This document shows, in pieces, positions 50,488-57,441 of a stretch of DNA of 57,441 nt (position 1 is its first letter; every line of letters begins with the position of its first letter). Origin of the DNA: Microbacteriaceae bacterium PS02066 (GTDB lineage: Bacteria; Actinomycetota; Actinomycetes; Actinomycetales; Microbacteriaceae). The position numbers and the translations under genes were made by a program. The notes beneath the pieces were generated by a model. That model was not told the origin of the DNA, did not search any database, and saw only the letters and a list, made by a program, of their open reading frames with translations. Location: contig JASCPH010000015.1 in NCBI GenBank assembly GCA_029959545.1, positions 1 through 57,441 of the forward strand, read 5' to 3'.

Positions 50488-51933
50488 GTGAAGCAGACGC
50501 CGAGAATGCTCTCGGCGCGCGTGAAGACTCTGGGGGCGATCCTCCTTGTGGCGTGCGTCGGGCTGATCGTCGCGGGCGGGGTCTCCTTCTGGATCCAGCG
50601 GGCGCGTCTCGTCGACGACGTGGACGACCGCCTGATCGAGAAGGTGCAGGCCCTGCGACCCGTGGGCGATGCTCCGTCCCCCGGCATCTACCTCACGCGC
50701 ACCGTGACCGGCTTCCTGCCCTCGCAGACCGAGGGCGTCGTCGGGGTCGTCGACGGTGAGATCGTGGTGTCGCCCTCCGCGGGAAACCTCTTCCGCGCGA
50801 TCGAAGACCCCGCCGTCGTCGCGGCGGCGACGAAGGCGGTCACCGGCAACGACATCGTGCTGGGCACCGTGTCGACCGACCAGGGCGAGGTGCGCTACGT
50901 GGCGCTGCCGGTGCAGATCGGCGGCGAGACGGGCATCTACCTGCGCGGCGTCGACATGGAGGCCGAGATGGCGCCGTTCCAGGCGTCGATCACGACCTAC
51001 GTCATCGCTGCCGTGGTCGTCATGGCCGCGCTCGGCTTCGCGAGCTGGTTCTTCACCGGCCGACTGCTCTCGCCTCTGCGGCAGCTGCGCGATGCGGCGG
51101 ATGCGGTGACGCTCAACGACCTCGGCACGCGTGTCCCCGAGGAGGGCGACCACGAGATCGCCGACCTCTCCCGCACCATGAACTCGATGCTCGACCGTCT
51201 CGAGGCCTCCGTCAGTAGTCAGCGGCAGCTGCTGGATGACATCCGGCACGAGCTGAAGACGCCCATCACGATCGTGCGCGGGCACCTCGAGATGATGAAC
51301 GTCGACGATCGCGAGGATGTCATCAGCATCCGCGACATGGGGATCTCCGAGCTCGACCGGATGACGCGCCTCGTCGACGACATCGACCTGCTGTCGTCGG
51401 CGCAGGGGGACCAGTTCGAGATGCGCCCCGTCGACCTCGGGATGCTGACCGAACGCGTCGGCGAGCTCGTCTCCGCCATCTCCGGCCACCCTTTCTCGCT
51501 CGCCCGGAGCGCCCGTGGTGTGGTGGTGGCCGATGCCGACCGGCTCACCCAGGCCTGGCTGCAGCTCGCCGACAACGCCGCGAAGTACACGCCTACCGAC
51601 AGCCCCATCGAGGTCGGCAGCGACGTCGTGGACGGCGAGGCACGGCTGTGGGTCCGAGACCACGGTGCCGGTATTCCGCCCGCGGCCAGGCGCCGCATCT
51701 TCCAGCGGTTCGCACGGGTCGACGCGAACCGCTCCGTCGAGGGCTCGGGCCTGGGTCTTGCCATCGTCGAGGCGATCGCGCAGGCCCACGGCGGCTCCGT
51801 CGACGTCACCGACACCCCCGGCGGCGGCGCCACCTTCACGGTGCGTGTGCCGACCAGCGGCCATCCGTCCACTCTGGTCCCGACGCCCGTGCGCGCCGGC
51901 GACGTCGTTCGGCAGCGAGAGGCAACCACATGA
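50488..51933 (+). CDS. Sensor histidine kinase (HAMP, HisKA)
   Basis: A 481-residue EnvZ-type kinase. Helix 1 is VKTLGAILLVACVGLIVAGG, the sensor part lies outside (residues about 40-160), and helix 2 is TTYVIAAVVVMAALGFASWF. A HAMP domain follows (LSPLRQLRDAADAVTLNDLG). The phosphoacceptor is in DDIRHELKTPITIV. ATPase boxes: LQLADNAAKYTP (N), VRDHGAGIPPAARRRIFQRF (G1/F) and SVEGSGLGLAIVEAIAQAHG (G2). It would phosphorylate the regulator that follows, whose ATG overlaps its stop codon. The signal is unknown. Confidence 0.94.
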   Translation: MKQTPRMLSARVKTLGAILLVACVGLIVAGGVSFWIQRARLVDDVDDRLIEKVQALRPVGDAPSPGIYLTRTVTGFLPSQTEGVVGVVDGEIVVSPSAGNLFRAIEDPAVVAAATKAVTGNDIVLGTVSTDQGEVRYVALPVQIGGETGIYLRGVDMEAEMAPFQASITTYVIAAVVVMAALGFASWFFTGRLLSPLRQLRDAADAVTLNDLGTRVPEEGDHEIADLSRTMNSMLDRLEASVSSQRQLLDDIRHELKTPITIVRGHLEMMNVDDREDVISIRDMGISELDRMTRLVDDIDLLSSAQGDQFEMRPVDLGMLTERVGELVSAISGHPFSLARSARGVVVADADRLTQAWLQLADNAAKYTPTDSPIEVGSDVVDGEARLWVRDHGAGIPPAARRRIFQRFARVDANRSVEGSGLGLAIVEAIAQAHGGSVDVTDTPGGGATFTVRVPTSGHPSTLVPTPVRAGDVVRQREATT

Positions 51934-52586
51934 CCTTGATCCTGATCGCGGAGGATGAATCCCGCATCTCGGCTTTCGTGAAGCGCGGACTGGAGTCGGC
52001 GGGATTCGCCACCGAGGTGGTCGAGGACGGTAACGACGCCCTGGAGCGTGCACTCTCGGGCGAGGTCGACCTTCTCCTGCTAGATGTGGGGCTGCCGGGC
52101 ATGGACGGCTTCGAGGTGCTCCGGCACGTGCGCGGTCAGGGCTCGCGCCTGCCGGTCATCATGCTGACCGCCCGCAGCAGCACCCGCGACACGGTCGACG
52201 GCCTCAACGCCGGTGCCAACGACTACGTGCCGAAGCCGTTCAAGTTCGACGAGCTCCTCGCCCGTGTGCGCTCGCGCCTGCGGGAGAACGTCGCCACCGG
52301 CAGCATCGCGATCGTCCACGGCGACGTCATCCTCGACGTGCTGTCACGGCGCGCGAGCGTCGAGGGCCGCGAGATCGATCTGTCGGCGCGCGAGTTCGCG
52401 CTCGCCGAGCAGTTCCTGCGCCACCCCGGTCAGGTGCTCAGCCGCGAGCAGCTGCTGAGCCGGGTCTGGGGACTCGACTTCGACCCGGGTTCCAACGTGG
52501 TCGACGTCTACGTGCGCTATCTGCGCGCCAAGTTCGGTCACGAGCGCATCGTGACGGTGCGCGGCGCCGGCTACCGCTGGGAGTGA
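51930..52586 (+). CDS. OmpR/PhoB-type response regulator
   Basis: A 218-residue regulator. Receiver: LILIAEDESRISAFVKRGLE (acidic pair), DLLLLDVGLPGMDGF (D52), VIMLTARSS (T) and YVPKPFKFDELLARV (K102). The winged helix of the OmpR group is ILDVLSRRASVEGREIDLSA, LSREQLLSRVWGLDFDPGSN and VDVYVRYLRAKFG with the final RGAGYRW. ATG 51930 overlaps the kinase stop codon (ATGA), so both are made together. A hairpin follows the gene. Confidence 0.95.
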   Translation: MTLILIAEDESRISAFVKRGLESAGFATEVVEDGNDALERALSGEVDLLLLDVGLPGMDGFEVLRHVRGQGSRLPVIMLTARSSTRDTVDGLNAGANDYVPKPFKFDELLARVRSRLRENVATGSIAIVHGDVILDVLSRRASVEGREIDLSAREFALAEQFLRHPGQVLSREQLLSRVWGLDFDPGSNVVDVYVRYLRAKFGHERIVTVRGAGYRWE

Positions 52587-52599
52587 GCGCGCCGCATCC

Positions 52600-52621
52600 G
52601 CACCGGCCCGACGGCCGGTGC
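52600..52621 (+). terminator. Hairpin after the response regulator
   Basis: GCACCGGCC and GGCCGGTGC pair perfectly over 9 bp with the loop CGAC, 14 nt after the stop codon. No T-run follows, so it may be a weak or Rho-helped terminator or an mRNA end stabiliser. Confidence 0.5.
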
Positions 52622-52639
52622 TCTCGCGCGCCCAGATAC

Positions 52640-52756
52640 GGAGAAGGCCCCCGGCGCTGGGGGACGCCGGGGGCCACAGAGAGATCACGGGACCCGAACC
52701 CGTGATGCCCGCCACCTCACCGGGGGGAATCGGTGGCGGATTGCTTCTCCAGTTTT
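52640..52756. ncRNA. Structured RNA candidate, 6C-like on the minus strand
   Basis: Three perfect hairpins are enclosed by an outer stem GGAGAAG (52640-52646) and CTTCTCC (52744-52750). Hairpin 1: 52646-52656 with 52665-52675 (11 bp). Hairpin 2: 52684-52691 with 52699-52706 (8 bp). Hairpin 3: 52709-52716 with 52732-52739 (8 bp). On the plus strand the outer stem is followed at once by AGTTTTTCTT, like a terminator. On the minus strand the loops of hairpins 3 and 1 contain CCCCCC and CCCCC, the hallmark of actinobacterial 6C RNA. The strand is not decided, and the 6C name is a suggestion. No gene fits in the 300-nt gap (52,587-52,886). Confidence 0.55.
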
Positions 52757-52886
52757 TCTTCGCCGTCAGAGTCTGGGGGAACTCATTCCAGCGGTGAATG
52801 ACAGTGTCGCGTCATCCGTGTTTTCTATCATCCGCGGCTGCCGTGAGAGCACAAGGAGGATCGGGTGAGAAAGCTCTCATACGACC

Positions 52887-54242
52887 TCATGAAAGCTCCC
52901 CCGCCTCCAGCAGGTCGGTCACCAGGGCCGCGATCGCGGAGCGCTCCGATCGCGTCAGGGTGACGTGCCCGAACAGCGAGTGTCCCTTGAGGGTCTCGAT
53001 GACCGAGGCGATGCCGTCGTGGCGCCCCACCCGTAGGTTGTCGCGCTGGGCGACGTCGTGAGTGAGCACGACCCGGGAGTTCTGACCGATACGGCTGAGC
53101 ACGGTCAGCAGCACGTTGCGCTCGAGCGACTGCGCCTCGTCCACGATCACGAACGCGTCGTGCAGCGAACGGCCCCGGATGTGGGTCAGCGGCAGCACCT
53201 CGAGGATGCCGCGCGCGACGACTTCTTCCAGCACGTTCGAGCTGACCACCGAGCCCAGCGTGTCGAACACCGCCTGACCCCAGGGGTTCATCTTCTCCTG
53301 CGCGTCGCCGGGCAGGTAGCCGAGCTCCTGGCCGCCGACCGCGAACAGCGGGCGGAACACGATGATCTTCCGCTGCTGCTGACGCTCCAGCACGGCCTCC
53401 AGCGCCGCGCACAGGGCGAGCGCCGACTTACCGGTGCCGGCGCGCCCGCCGAGTGAGACGATGCCCACATCCGGGTCCGACAGCAGGTCGATCGCGATGC
53501 GCTGCTCGGCCGAGCGGCCGTGCAGCCCGAACACGTCGCGGTCGCCGCGCACGAGCCGGAACTCGCCGTCGCCGGTGACGCGGCCGAGGGCGGAGCCGCG
53601 CTCGGAGTGCACGATGAGCCCCGTGTTGACGGGGAGGCCCCGCACGTCGTCGCTTACGGCCACGTCGCTCTCGTACAGGTCGCTCATCTCGTCGCCCGAG
53701 ACGTCGATGTCGGCGATTCCGGTCCACCCCGAGTCGGCGGCCTGCTCGGCGAGGTACTCCTCCGCGAGGATGCCGAGGGAGGCGGCCTTGACGCGCATCG
53801 GGAGGTCCTTGGAGACCACGGTGACGTCGTGGCCCTCCTGCTGCAGGTGCATGGCGACGGCGAGGATGCGGGTGTCGTTGTCGCCGAGTCGCATCCCGCT
53901 CGGAAGCACCGAGGGGTCGGTGTTGGTCAGTTCGACGCGGAGCGATCCGCCGGCGCCGACGGGCACGGGGAAGTCGAGGCGACCGTGCTCGACGCGAAGC
54001 TCGTCGAGGTGCCGCAGCGCCTGGCGCGCGAAGTAACCCAGCTCCGGATCATGTCTCTTGGCCTCCAGTTCGGTGATGACGACGACGGGGATCACGACCG
54101 AGTGCTCCGCGAAGCGGAAGAACGCTCGGGGATCGCTCAGCAGCACCGAGGTGTCCAAAACATAAGAGCGCAGGTCAGTTTCCTGATCTGCGCTCTGCTG
54201 GACGGTCGCCCGCTGCTGCTGGTGTGGTGCTCGTGTGGTCAC
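52887..54242 (-). CDS. PIN-PhoH ATPase (PhoH2/YlaK type)
   Basis: A 451-residue fusion. Residues 25-165 form a PIN ribonuclease domain ([52 protein letters not shown]: the acidic active site). Residues 220-451 form the PhoH ATPase/helicase domain with Walker [35 protein letters not shown] and Walker [16 protein letters not shown]. Proteins of this type unwind and cut RNA in mycobacteria. The GTG at 54242 has GGAAGGGGAG upstream. It is alone, with the RNA-like element 130 nt behind its stop codon. Confidence 0.94.
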   Translation of the reverse strand: MTTRAPHQQQRATVQQSADQETDLRSYVLDTSVLLSDPRAFFRFAEHSVVIPVVVITELEAKRHDPELGYFARQALRHLDELRVEHGRLDFPVPVGAGGSLRVELTNTDPSVLPSGMRLGDNDTRILAVAMHLQQEGHDVTVVSKDLPMRVKAASLGILAEEYLAEQAADSGWTGIADIDVSGDEMSDLYESDVAVSDDVRGLPVNTGLIVHSERGSALGRVTGDGEFRLVRGDRDVFGLHGRSAEQRIAIDLLSDPDVGIVSLGGRAGTGKSALALCAALEAVLERQQQRKIIVFRPLFAVGGQELGYLPGDAQEKMNPWGQAVFDTLGSVVSSNVLEEVVARGILEVLPLTHIRGRSLHDAFVIVDEAQSLERNVLLTVLSRIGQNSRVVLTHDVAQRDNLRVGRHDGIASVIETLKGHSLFGHVTLTRSERSAIAALVTDLLEAGELS

Positions 54243-54430
54243 AACCCACTCCCCTTCCGGGCCCGTGGCCCGGGGTCTCTCGAGTCGACCGGTGGGTAGC
54301 GAGTCGCTTCCTGGGGCCGACCCGAACGGGCGCCGTGCCCGTTGTGATGACGGTACGACGCGCGCGGGTGCGATTGCCAGAGCGGATGCGGGTGTGTCGC
54401 GTTACGTCTTCGTTAACGGGCCCGCGGCGC

Positions 54431-55216
54431 TCACTTGCCGAAGCGGCGGTCGCGGCGCGCGTAGTCGCGGATAGCGCGCAGGAGATCGACCTCGCGGAGG
54501 TCGGGACCGAGGGCCTCCACGAAGTAGAACTCGCTGTGGGCGGACTGCCAGAGCAGGAAGTCGCTGAGGCGCTGCTCACCCGAGGTGCGGATGACGAGGT
54601 CGGGGTCGGGCTGGCCGCCCGTGTAGAGGTGCTCGCCGATCTGCTCGGGAGTGAGGCTCTCGGCGAGCTCTTCCAGCGAGCCCCCGGTCTGGTCGTACTG
54701 CGTGATGATGCTACGCACGGCATCCACGATCTCGCCGCGGCCGCCGTAGCCGACGGCGAGGTTGACATGCATGCCGGTGTTGCCCGCCGTGCGCTCCTGC
54801 ACATCGGCCAGCACGCGAGCGAGCTCCTGCGGCAGCGGGGCCGCGCGGCCCACGTGCTGCACGCGCCAGTCGCGTTCGTGCGAGAGCTCGTCGGCGAGCT
54901 CGGCGATGATCTCGATGAGATCGGCCAGCTCCTTCGAGTCGCGCTTGCTGAGGTTGTCGATCGAGAGCAAGTAGAGCGAGACGACCTTCACGCCGAGCTC
55001 GTCGCACCAGCGCAGGAACTCGCGCATCTTCGCGGCTCCCGCACGATGCCCGTGGGCCGCGGAGTCGTAGCCGAGCTGACGCGCCCAGCGCCGGTTGCCG
55101 TCGATCATCATCGCGACGTGTCGCGGCACGGATGCGGGGGGGATCTGCCGCCGCAGGCGATTGCTGTACAGACGGTAGAGGGGCCCACGCCCCTCACTCT
55201 CCCGACCGCTGGTCAC
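54431..55216 (-). CDS. uppS: Isoprenyl transferase (UPP synthase family)
   Basis: A 261-residue cis-prenyltransferase that lengthens a prenyl diphosphate with IPP units to the lipid carrier for peptidoglycan. Marks: RHVAMMIDGNRRWARQLGYD (catalytic Asp and phosphate loop), LYLLSIDNLSKRDSKEL, NLAVGYGGRGEIVDAVRSI, PDLVIRTSGEQRLSDFLLWQ and ALGPDLREVDLLRAIRDYAR. Actinobacteria often have two such enzymes (short-chain and decaprenyl); which one this is cannot be told. GTG 55216 follows a TAGCGT box after 6 nt. Confidence 0.94.
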   Translation of the reverse strand: MTSGRESEGRGPLYRLYSNRLRRQIPPASVPRHVAMMIDGNRRWARQLGYDSAAHGHRAGAAKMREFLRWCDELGVKVVSLYLLSIDNLSKRDSKELADLIEIIAELADELSHERDWRVQHVGRAAPLPQELARVLADVQERTAGNTGMHVNLAVGYGGRGEIVDAVRSIITQYDQTGGSLEELAESLTPEQIGEHLYTGGQPDPDLVIRTSGEQRLSDFLLWQSAHSEFYFVEALGPDLREVDLLRAIRDYARRDRRFGK

Positions 55217-55222
55217 TCCCCT

Positions 55223-55228
55223 ACGCTA
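55223..55228 (-). promoter_or_regulatory. -10 box TAGCGT, leaderless start for uppS
   Basis: TAGCGT on the minus strand, 6 nt before GTG 55216. Confidence 0.5.
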
Positions 55229-55303
55229 CCGCCAGCACGGCTCAAGACACGCGCATTCGGCGAACGCTGAGGCTATGTGCGGCCCGCGGCATACCCCGCG
55301 ACA

Positions 55304-55309
55304 TACCCT
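55304..55309 (+). promoter_or_regulatory. -10 box TACCCT, leaderless start for hemolysin III gene
   Basis: TACCCT followed by 6 nt and ATG 55316; this selects MTPSGVP as the start. Confidence 0.5.
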
Positions 55310-55315
55310 GGGCAC

Positions 55316-56029
55316 ATGACCCCCTCCGGCGTTCCCGACGTGCCCTCGCTGCCGCTGATCGACGCCGCTGAGAAGGATGCCAACACGGAGATCCGCCCCA
55401 CCTGGCGCGGCTGGATTCACGCGGGCACCTTCCCGGTCGCGATCGCCGCCGGCATCGTCCTGATCGTGCTCGCGCACGGCACTGCTGCCAAGTGGTCGGC
55501 GGCCGTGTTCATGACCACCTCGCTGCTGCTGTTCGGCAATTCCGCGCTGTATCACCGCTTCGACTGGAAGCCGCGCACGAAGGTGGTCCTGAAGCGGATC
55601 GATCACGCCAACATCCTGTTGCTGATCGCGGGCACCTACACGCCGCTCGCAGTGCTGGCGCTGCCCCCCGAGAAGTCCGTGCTGCTTCTGAGCCTCGTCT
55701 GGGGCGGGGCGATCCTCGGCATCCTCTTCCGGGTGTTCTGGATCCACGCACCGCGCTGGCTGTACGTCGCGCTGTACATTCTGCTCGGTTGGGCGGCGGT
55801 CATGTACATCGTCGACCTGCTCAATGCGAACGTCGCGATGATGGTGCTCGTTATCGTCGGCGGACTGCTCTACACCGGCGGTGCCGTCGTCTACGCGCTC
55901 AAGCGCCCCAACCCGTGGCCCGGAAAGTTCGGCTTCCACGAGATCTTCCACGTGTGCACCGTGCTGGCGTTCCTCTGCCACTGGGCGGCGTGCCTGCTCA
56001 TCTGCCTCTCGCCCGCCTACAACGGCTGA
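55316..56029 (+). CDS. Hemolysin III/TrhA family (PAQR fold) membrane protein
   Basis: A 237-residue protein with about seven membrane helices. WRGWIHAGTFPVAIAAGIVL, then SALYHRFDWKPRTKVVLKRIDHANILLLIAGTYTPLA (the H-x-F/D and D-H-x-x-I motifs with likely zinc ligands) and FGFHEIFHVCTVLAFLCHWA (H-E-x-x-H) place it in the HlyIII/PAQR family. Members affect membrane lipid balance; the hemolysin label is historic. It converges on a small membrane protein with 4 nt between stop codons. Confidence 0.93.
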   Translation: MTPSGVPDVPSLPLIDAAEKDANTEIRPTWRGWIHAGTFPVAIAAGIVLIVLAHGTAAKWSAAVFMTTSLLLFGNSALYHRFDWKPRTKVVLKRIDHANILLLIAGTYTPLAVLALPPEKSVLLLSLVWGGAILGILFRVFWIHAPRWLYVALYILLGWAAVMYIVDLLNANVAMMVLVIVGGLLYTGGAVVYALKRPNPWPGKFGFHEIFHVCTVLAFLCHWAACLLICLSPAYNG

Positions 56030-56033
56030 AGCC

Positions 56034-56318
56034 TCAGCGCTGCGCCGGGTCGATGTCCTCGTCGTCGATCTCGGAGTCGCGCTCGGCGGCATCACCCTGC
56101 TTCGCCGCCAGCTCCTCCGCATCCAGCTGCTCGCGGATCTCGGACCGGTAACGACCACGGCGGATGCGGCGCAGCATGTCCCAGACGAGCAAAATCACCG
56201 CGACGCCTACGAGCGCGATGACGGCGAAGCCCCACGGACCGGGCGTCACGAGCAGCGGGTCGACATCGGTCGGCGTCGGCGTCGGGGTCACTTCGGCGAG
56301 CCACACGGCCAGGTGCAT
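56034..56318 (-). CDS. Small membrane protein, acidic tail
   Basis: A 94-residue protein. After MHLAVWLAEVTPTPTPTDVD it has one good membrane helix, GFAVIALVGVAVILLVWDML, then a basic stretch RRIRRGRYRSEIREQ and a highly acidic C-terminus SEIDDEDIDPAQR. The family is unknown to me, though small proteins of this layout are common next to DUF4307 genes. GGAGA lies 6 nt before ATG 56318. It diverges from the DUF4307 gene with 66 nt between starts. Confidence 0.78.
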   Translation of the reverse strand: MHLAVWLAEVTPTPTPTDVDPLLVTPGPWGFAVIALVGVAVILLVWDMLRRIRRGRYRSEIREQLDAEELAAKQGDAAERDSEIDDEDIDPAQR

Positions 56319-56384
56319 GGATGTCTCCGTTCCGCGCGCAAGCGCTTAGCCTGGACTCAAGCCTAATTCCCGATCCGAGGGTCC

Positions 56385-56780
56385 ATGACGACGCAACAAC
56401 TGCTCGACGAGCGTTACGGCCGCACCCGCGGTGCCCGTTCCGGCCGTTTCTGGGCCGTGTTCGCGTCGGTGGGTATCGCCGCGGCCGTGATCATCGCCGG
56501 CTGGTACGCGTTCTCGGCGAGCTCGTCGTCGGTGGATGCGGTCACGACCGGCTACCAGCTGGTCGACGAGCACACCACGAGCGTCTCCTTCCAGGTCACC
56601 GTTCCGCCGAACACGGGGGTCGCCTGCGTGCTCGAAGCGCAGGACGAGGAGCACGGCGTCGTCGGCTGGCGGGTCGTCGAATACCCGCCCTCCTCCGAGC
56701 ACACGCGGGCTTTCGTCGAGCAGATTCCGATCACCGCTGAGGCGACCACGGGATTGGTCAACGGATGCTGGGTGCCGTAG
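56385..56780 (+). CDS. DUF4307 membrane-anchored protein
   Basis: A 131-residue protein. The basic N-terminus MTTQQLLDERYGRTRGARSG leads into one membrane helix FWAVFASVGIAAAVIIAGWY. The outside part has YQLVDEHTTSVSFQVTVPPN, ACVLEAQDEEHGVVGWRVVE and the end TTGLVNGCWVP, which match DUF4307, an actinobacterial family of unknown role that is often found near greA and mycothiol (mca) genes. GAGGG lies 4 nt before the ATG. Confidence 0.9.
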   Translation: MTTQQLLDERYGRTRGARSGRFWAVFASVGIAAAVIIAGWYAFSASSSSVDAVTTGYQLVDEHTTSVSFQVTVPPNTGVACVLEAQDEEHGVVGWRVVEYPPSSEHTRAFVEQIPITAEATTGLVNGCWVP

Positions 56781-56799
56781 GCTGACGGAAACGATCGAC

Positions 56800-56825
56800 G
56801 ACGCCCTGGCAACCGCCAGGGCGTC
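56800..56825 (+). terminator. Terminator hairpin between DUF4307 gene and greA
   Basis: GACGCCCTGGC (56800-56810) and GCCAGGGCGTC (56815-56825) pair perfectly over 11 bp with the loop AACC, followed by TTGG. It separates the DUF4307 transcript from greA. Confidence 0.75.
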
Positions 56826-56875
56826 TTGGCATAGTTGCGGCGCCTTGCGCCGTGACTCACGACGAAGGAGAGACC

Positions 56876-57367
56876 GTGTCTTCTGACGCAACGGTGAGCT
56901 TCCTCACTCAGGACGCCTACGACCGGCTGGTCGCCGAGCTCGAGCACCTGTCCACGACGGGCCGCGAGGAGATCGCGAAGCGTATCGAGGCTGCTCGCGA
57001 AGAGGGCGATCTCAAGGAGAACGGCGGCTACCACGCCGCGAAGGACGAGCAGGGCAAGCAGGAGGCGCGCATCCGCACGCTGCAGGCGATGCTGAAGAAC
57101 GCCAAGGTGGGCGAGGCTCCCGAGTCGACCGGTGTGGTCGAGTCCGGCACCGTGGTGACCGCGGTCGTCGCCGGCGGCGAAGAGGTGTTCCTGCTGGGCA
57201 ACCGCGAGATCGCGGCGGGCAGCGAGCTCGACGTCTACAGCGAGGCGTCGCCGCTGGGCGCCGCCATCCTGGGGCTGCGCGAGGGCGAGAAGACCTCGTA
57301 CACCGCCCCCAACGGCCGCGAGATCGCGGTCGAGGTCGTGAAGGTCGAGACCTACACGGGTCAGTGA
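56876..57367 (+). CDS. greA: Transcription elongation factor GreA
   Basis: A 163-residue GreA that rescues backtracked RNA polymerase by stimulating transcript cleavage. The N-terminal coiled coil VSFLTQDAYDRLVAELEHLS carries the tip acids in EAAREEGDLKENGGYHAAKD (D and E that reach the polymerase active site). The C-terminal FKBP-like domain has LGNREIAAGSELDVYSEASP and LREGEKTSYTAPNGREIAVE. The length is normal. GTG 56876 is chosen because AAGGAGAG lies 5 nt upstream; an in-frame GTG at 56852 lacks a ribosome site. Confidence 0.97.
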   Translation: MSSDATVSFLTQDAYDRLVAELEHLSTTGREEIAKRIEAAREEGDLKENGGYHAAKDEQGKQEARIRTLQAMLKNAKVGEAPESTGVVESGTVVTAVVAGGEEVFLLGNREIAAGSELDVYSEASPLGAAILGLREGEKTSYTAPNGREIAVEVVKVETYTGQ

Positions 57368-57382
57368 GCGCGGACGCGCCGG

Positions 57383-57441
57383 TCAGTCGGCGACGACGAC
57401 CGGCGCGAACCCCGCAGCCTCCAGCGCTGCGATCACTTCGG
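57383..57441 (-). CDS. C-terminal end of an unidentified gene
   Basis: The last 58 nt of the window read on the minus strand as EVIAALEAAGFAPVVVAD and a stop codon at 57383. The sequence is a helix followed by a strand, like the end of an ACT or similar regulatory domain. From memory, threonine ammonia-lyase (ilvA) is a common neighbour of greA in Microbacteriaceae and ends in this style, but 18 residues cannot prove it. The gene converges on greA. Confidence 0.5.
   Translation of the reverse strand, partial: EVIAALEAAGFAPVVVAD

Noticed and set aside
50293..52053. 586-codon minus-strand frame opposite the fumC/kinase genes
   Set aside because: It crosses three real plus-strand genes and has shadow composition.
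1..57441. tRNA or rRNA genes as island targets
   Set aside because: No cloverleaf with a GGTTCGAATCC-like T arm and no rRNA sequence was found by eye; the ychF end is the only target-like site.

Overview
The window looks like a chromosomal segment of a high-GC actinobacterium of the family Microbacteriaceae, most likely Microbacterium or a close relative. The reasons are the GC-rich codon use, small actinobacterial families such as DUF4245, DUF4307, DUF6264-like and DUF2510 proteins, the gene sets ispH/xseA/xseB and uppS, and many start codons lying 6-8 nt after a TANNNT -10 box, which is typical of leaderless actinobacterial genes. No rRNA, tRNA, CRISPR array, transposase or integrase gene was seen. 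The genus is inferred from sequence style, not from a search.

Region 1 (1-11,100): the end of a cysteine desulfurase, a glycosyltransferase, an ABC exporter, a DHA2-type MFS pump, two tiny or small Cys-rich proteins, gluconokinase, a fragment of a lost MFS gene, then a DyP peroxidase and its encapsulin shell protein. The DyP carries a C-terminal cargo-loading peptide. TetR, UbiB/AarF-like kinase and PadR genes follow. Region 2 (11,200-25,600) is ordinary accessory metabolism and regulation. It includes a DUF222-HNH protein, a divergent MmyB-type regulator/SDR pair in which each gene has a one-base frameshift, a stand-alone LysR DNA-binding domain with a basic tail, an ABC-F ATPase, an alpha/beta hydrolase whose nucleophile serine is alanine, a cupin/GNAT/monooxygenase cluster and zinc-ribbon-like proteins.

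Region 3 (25,700-34,000): an unusual two-component pair, a GAP/Sap-family membrane protein, a carboxylesterase, an isocitrate lyase/PEP mutase-like enzyme, overlapping lipoprotein reading frames and an AraC-type regulator. Region 4 (34,022-36,875) is an alien-looking insert with lower GC. It carries one large gene with a DUF4365-like, PD-(D/E)xK-type N-terminus, followed by non-coding sequence. A 23-nt near-exact copy of the 3' end of ychF lies 0.4 kb downstream of ychF, as expected for att sites of an integrated element. This is the best candidate for an undescribed, possibly defence-related, locus.

Region 5 (36,876-57,441) is mostly core: ychF, an exonuclease, rmuC, an epimerase, glpX and fba, a MOSC protein, ispH, xseA-xseB, a carbonic anhydrase, fumC, an OmpR-type two-component pair, a PIN-PhoH ATPase, uppS, a hemolysin III family protein and greA. 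Between the response regulator and phoH lies a highly structured RNA-like element: three hairpins closed by an outer stem, with C-rich loops on the minus strand that recall actinobacterial 6C RNA. Two unrelated families of paired palindromic intergenic repeats occur at 19.3-19.6 kb and 41.5-41.7 kb.
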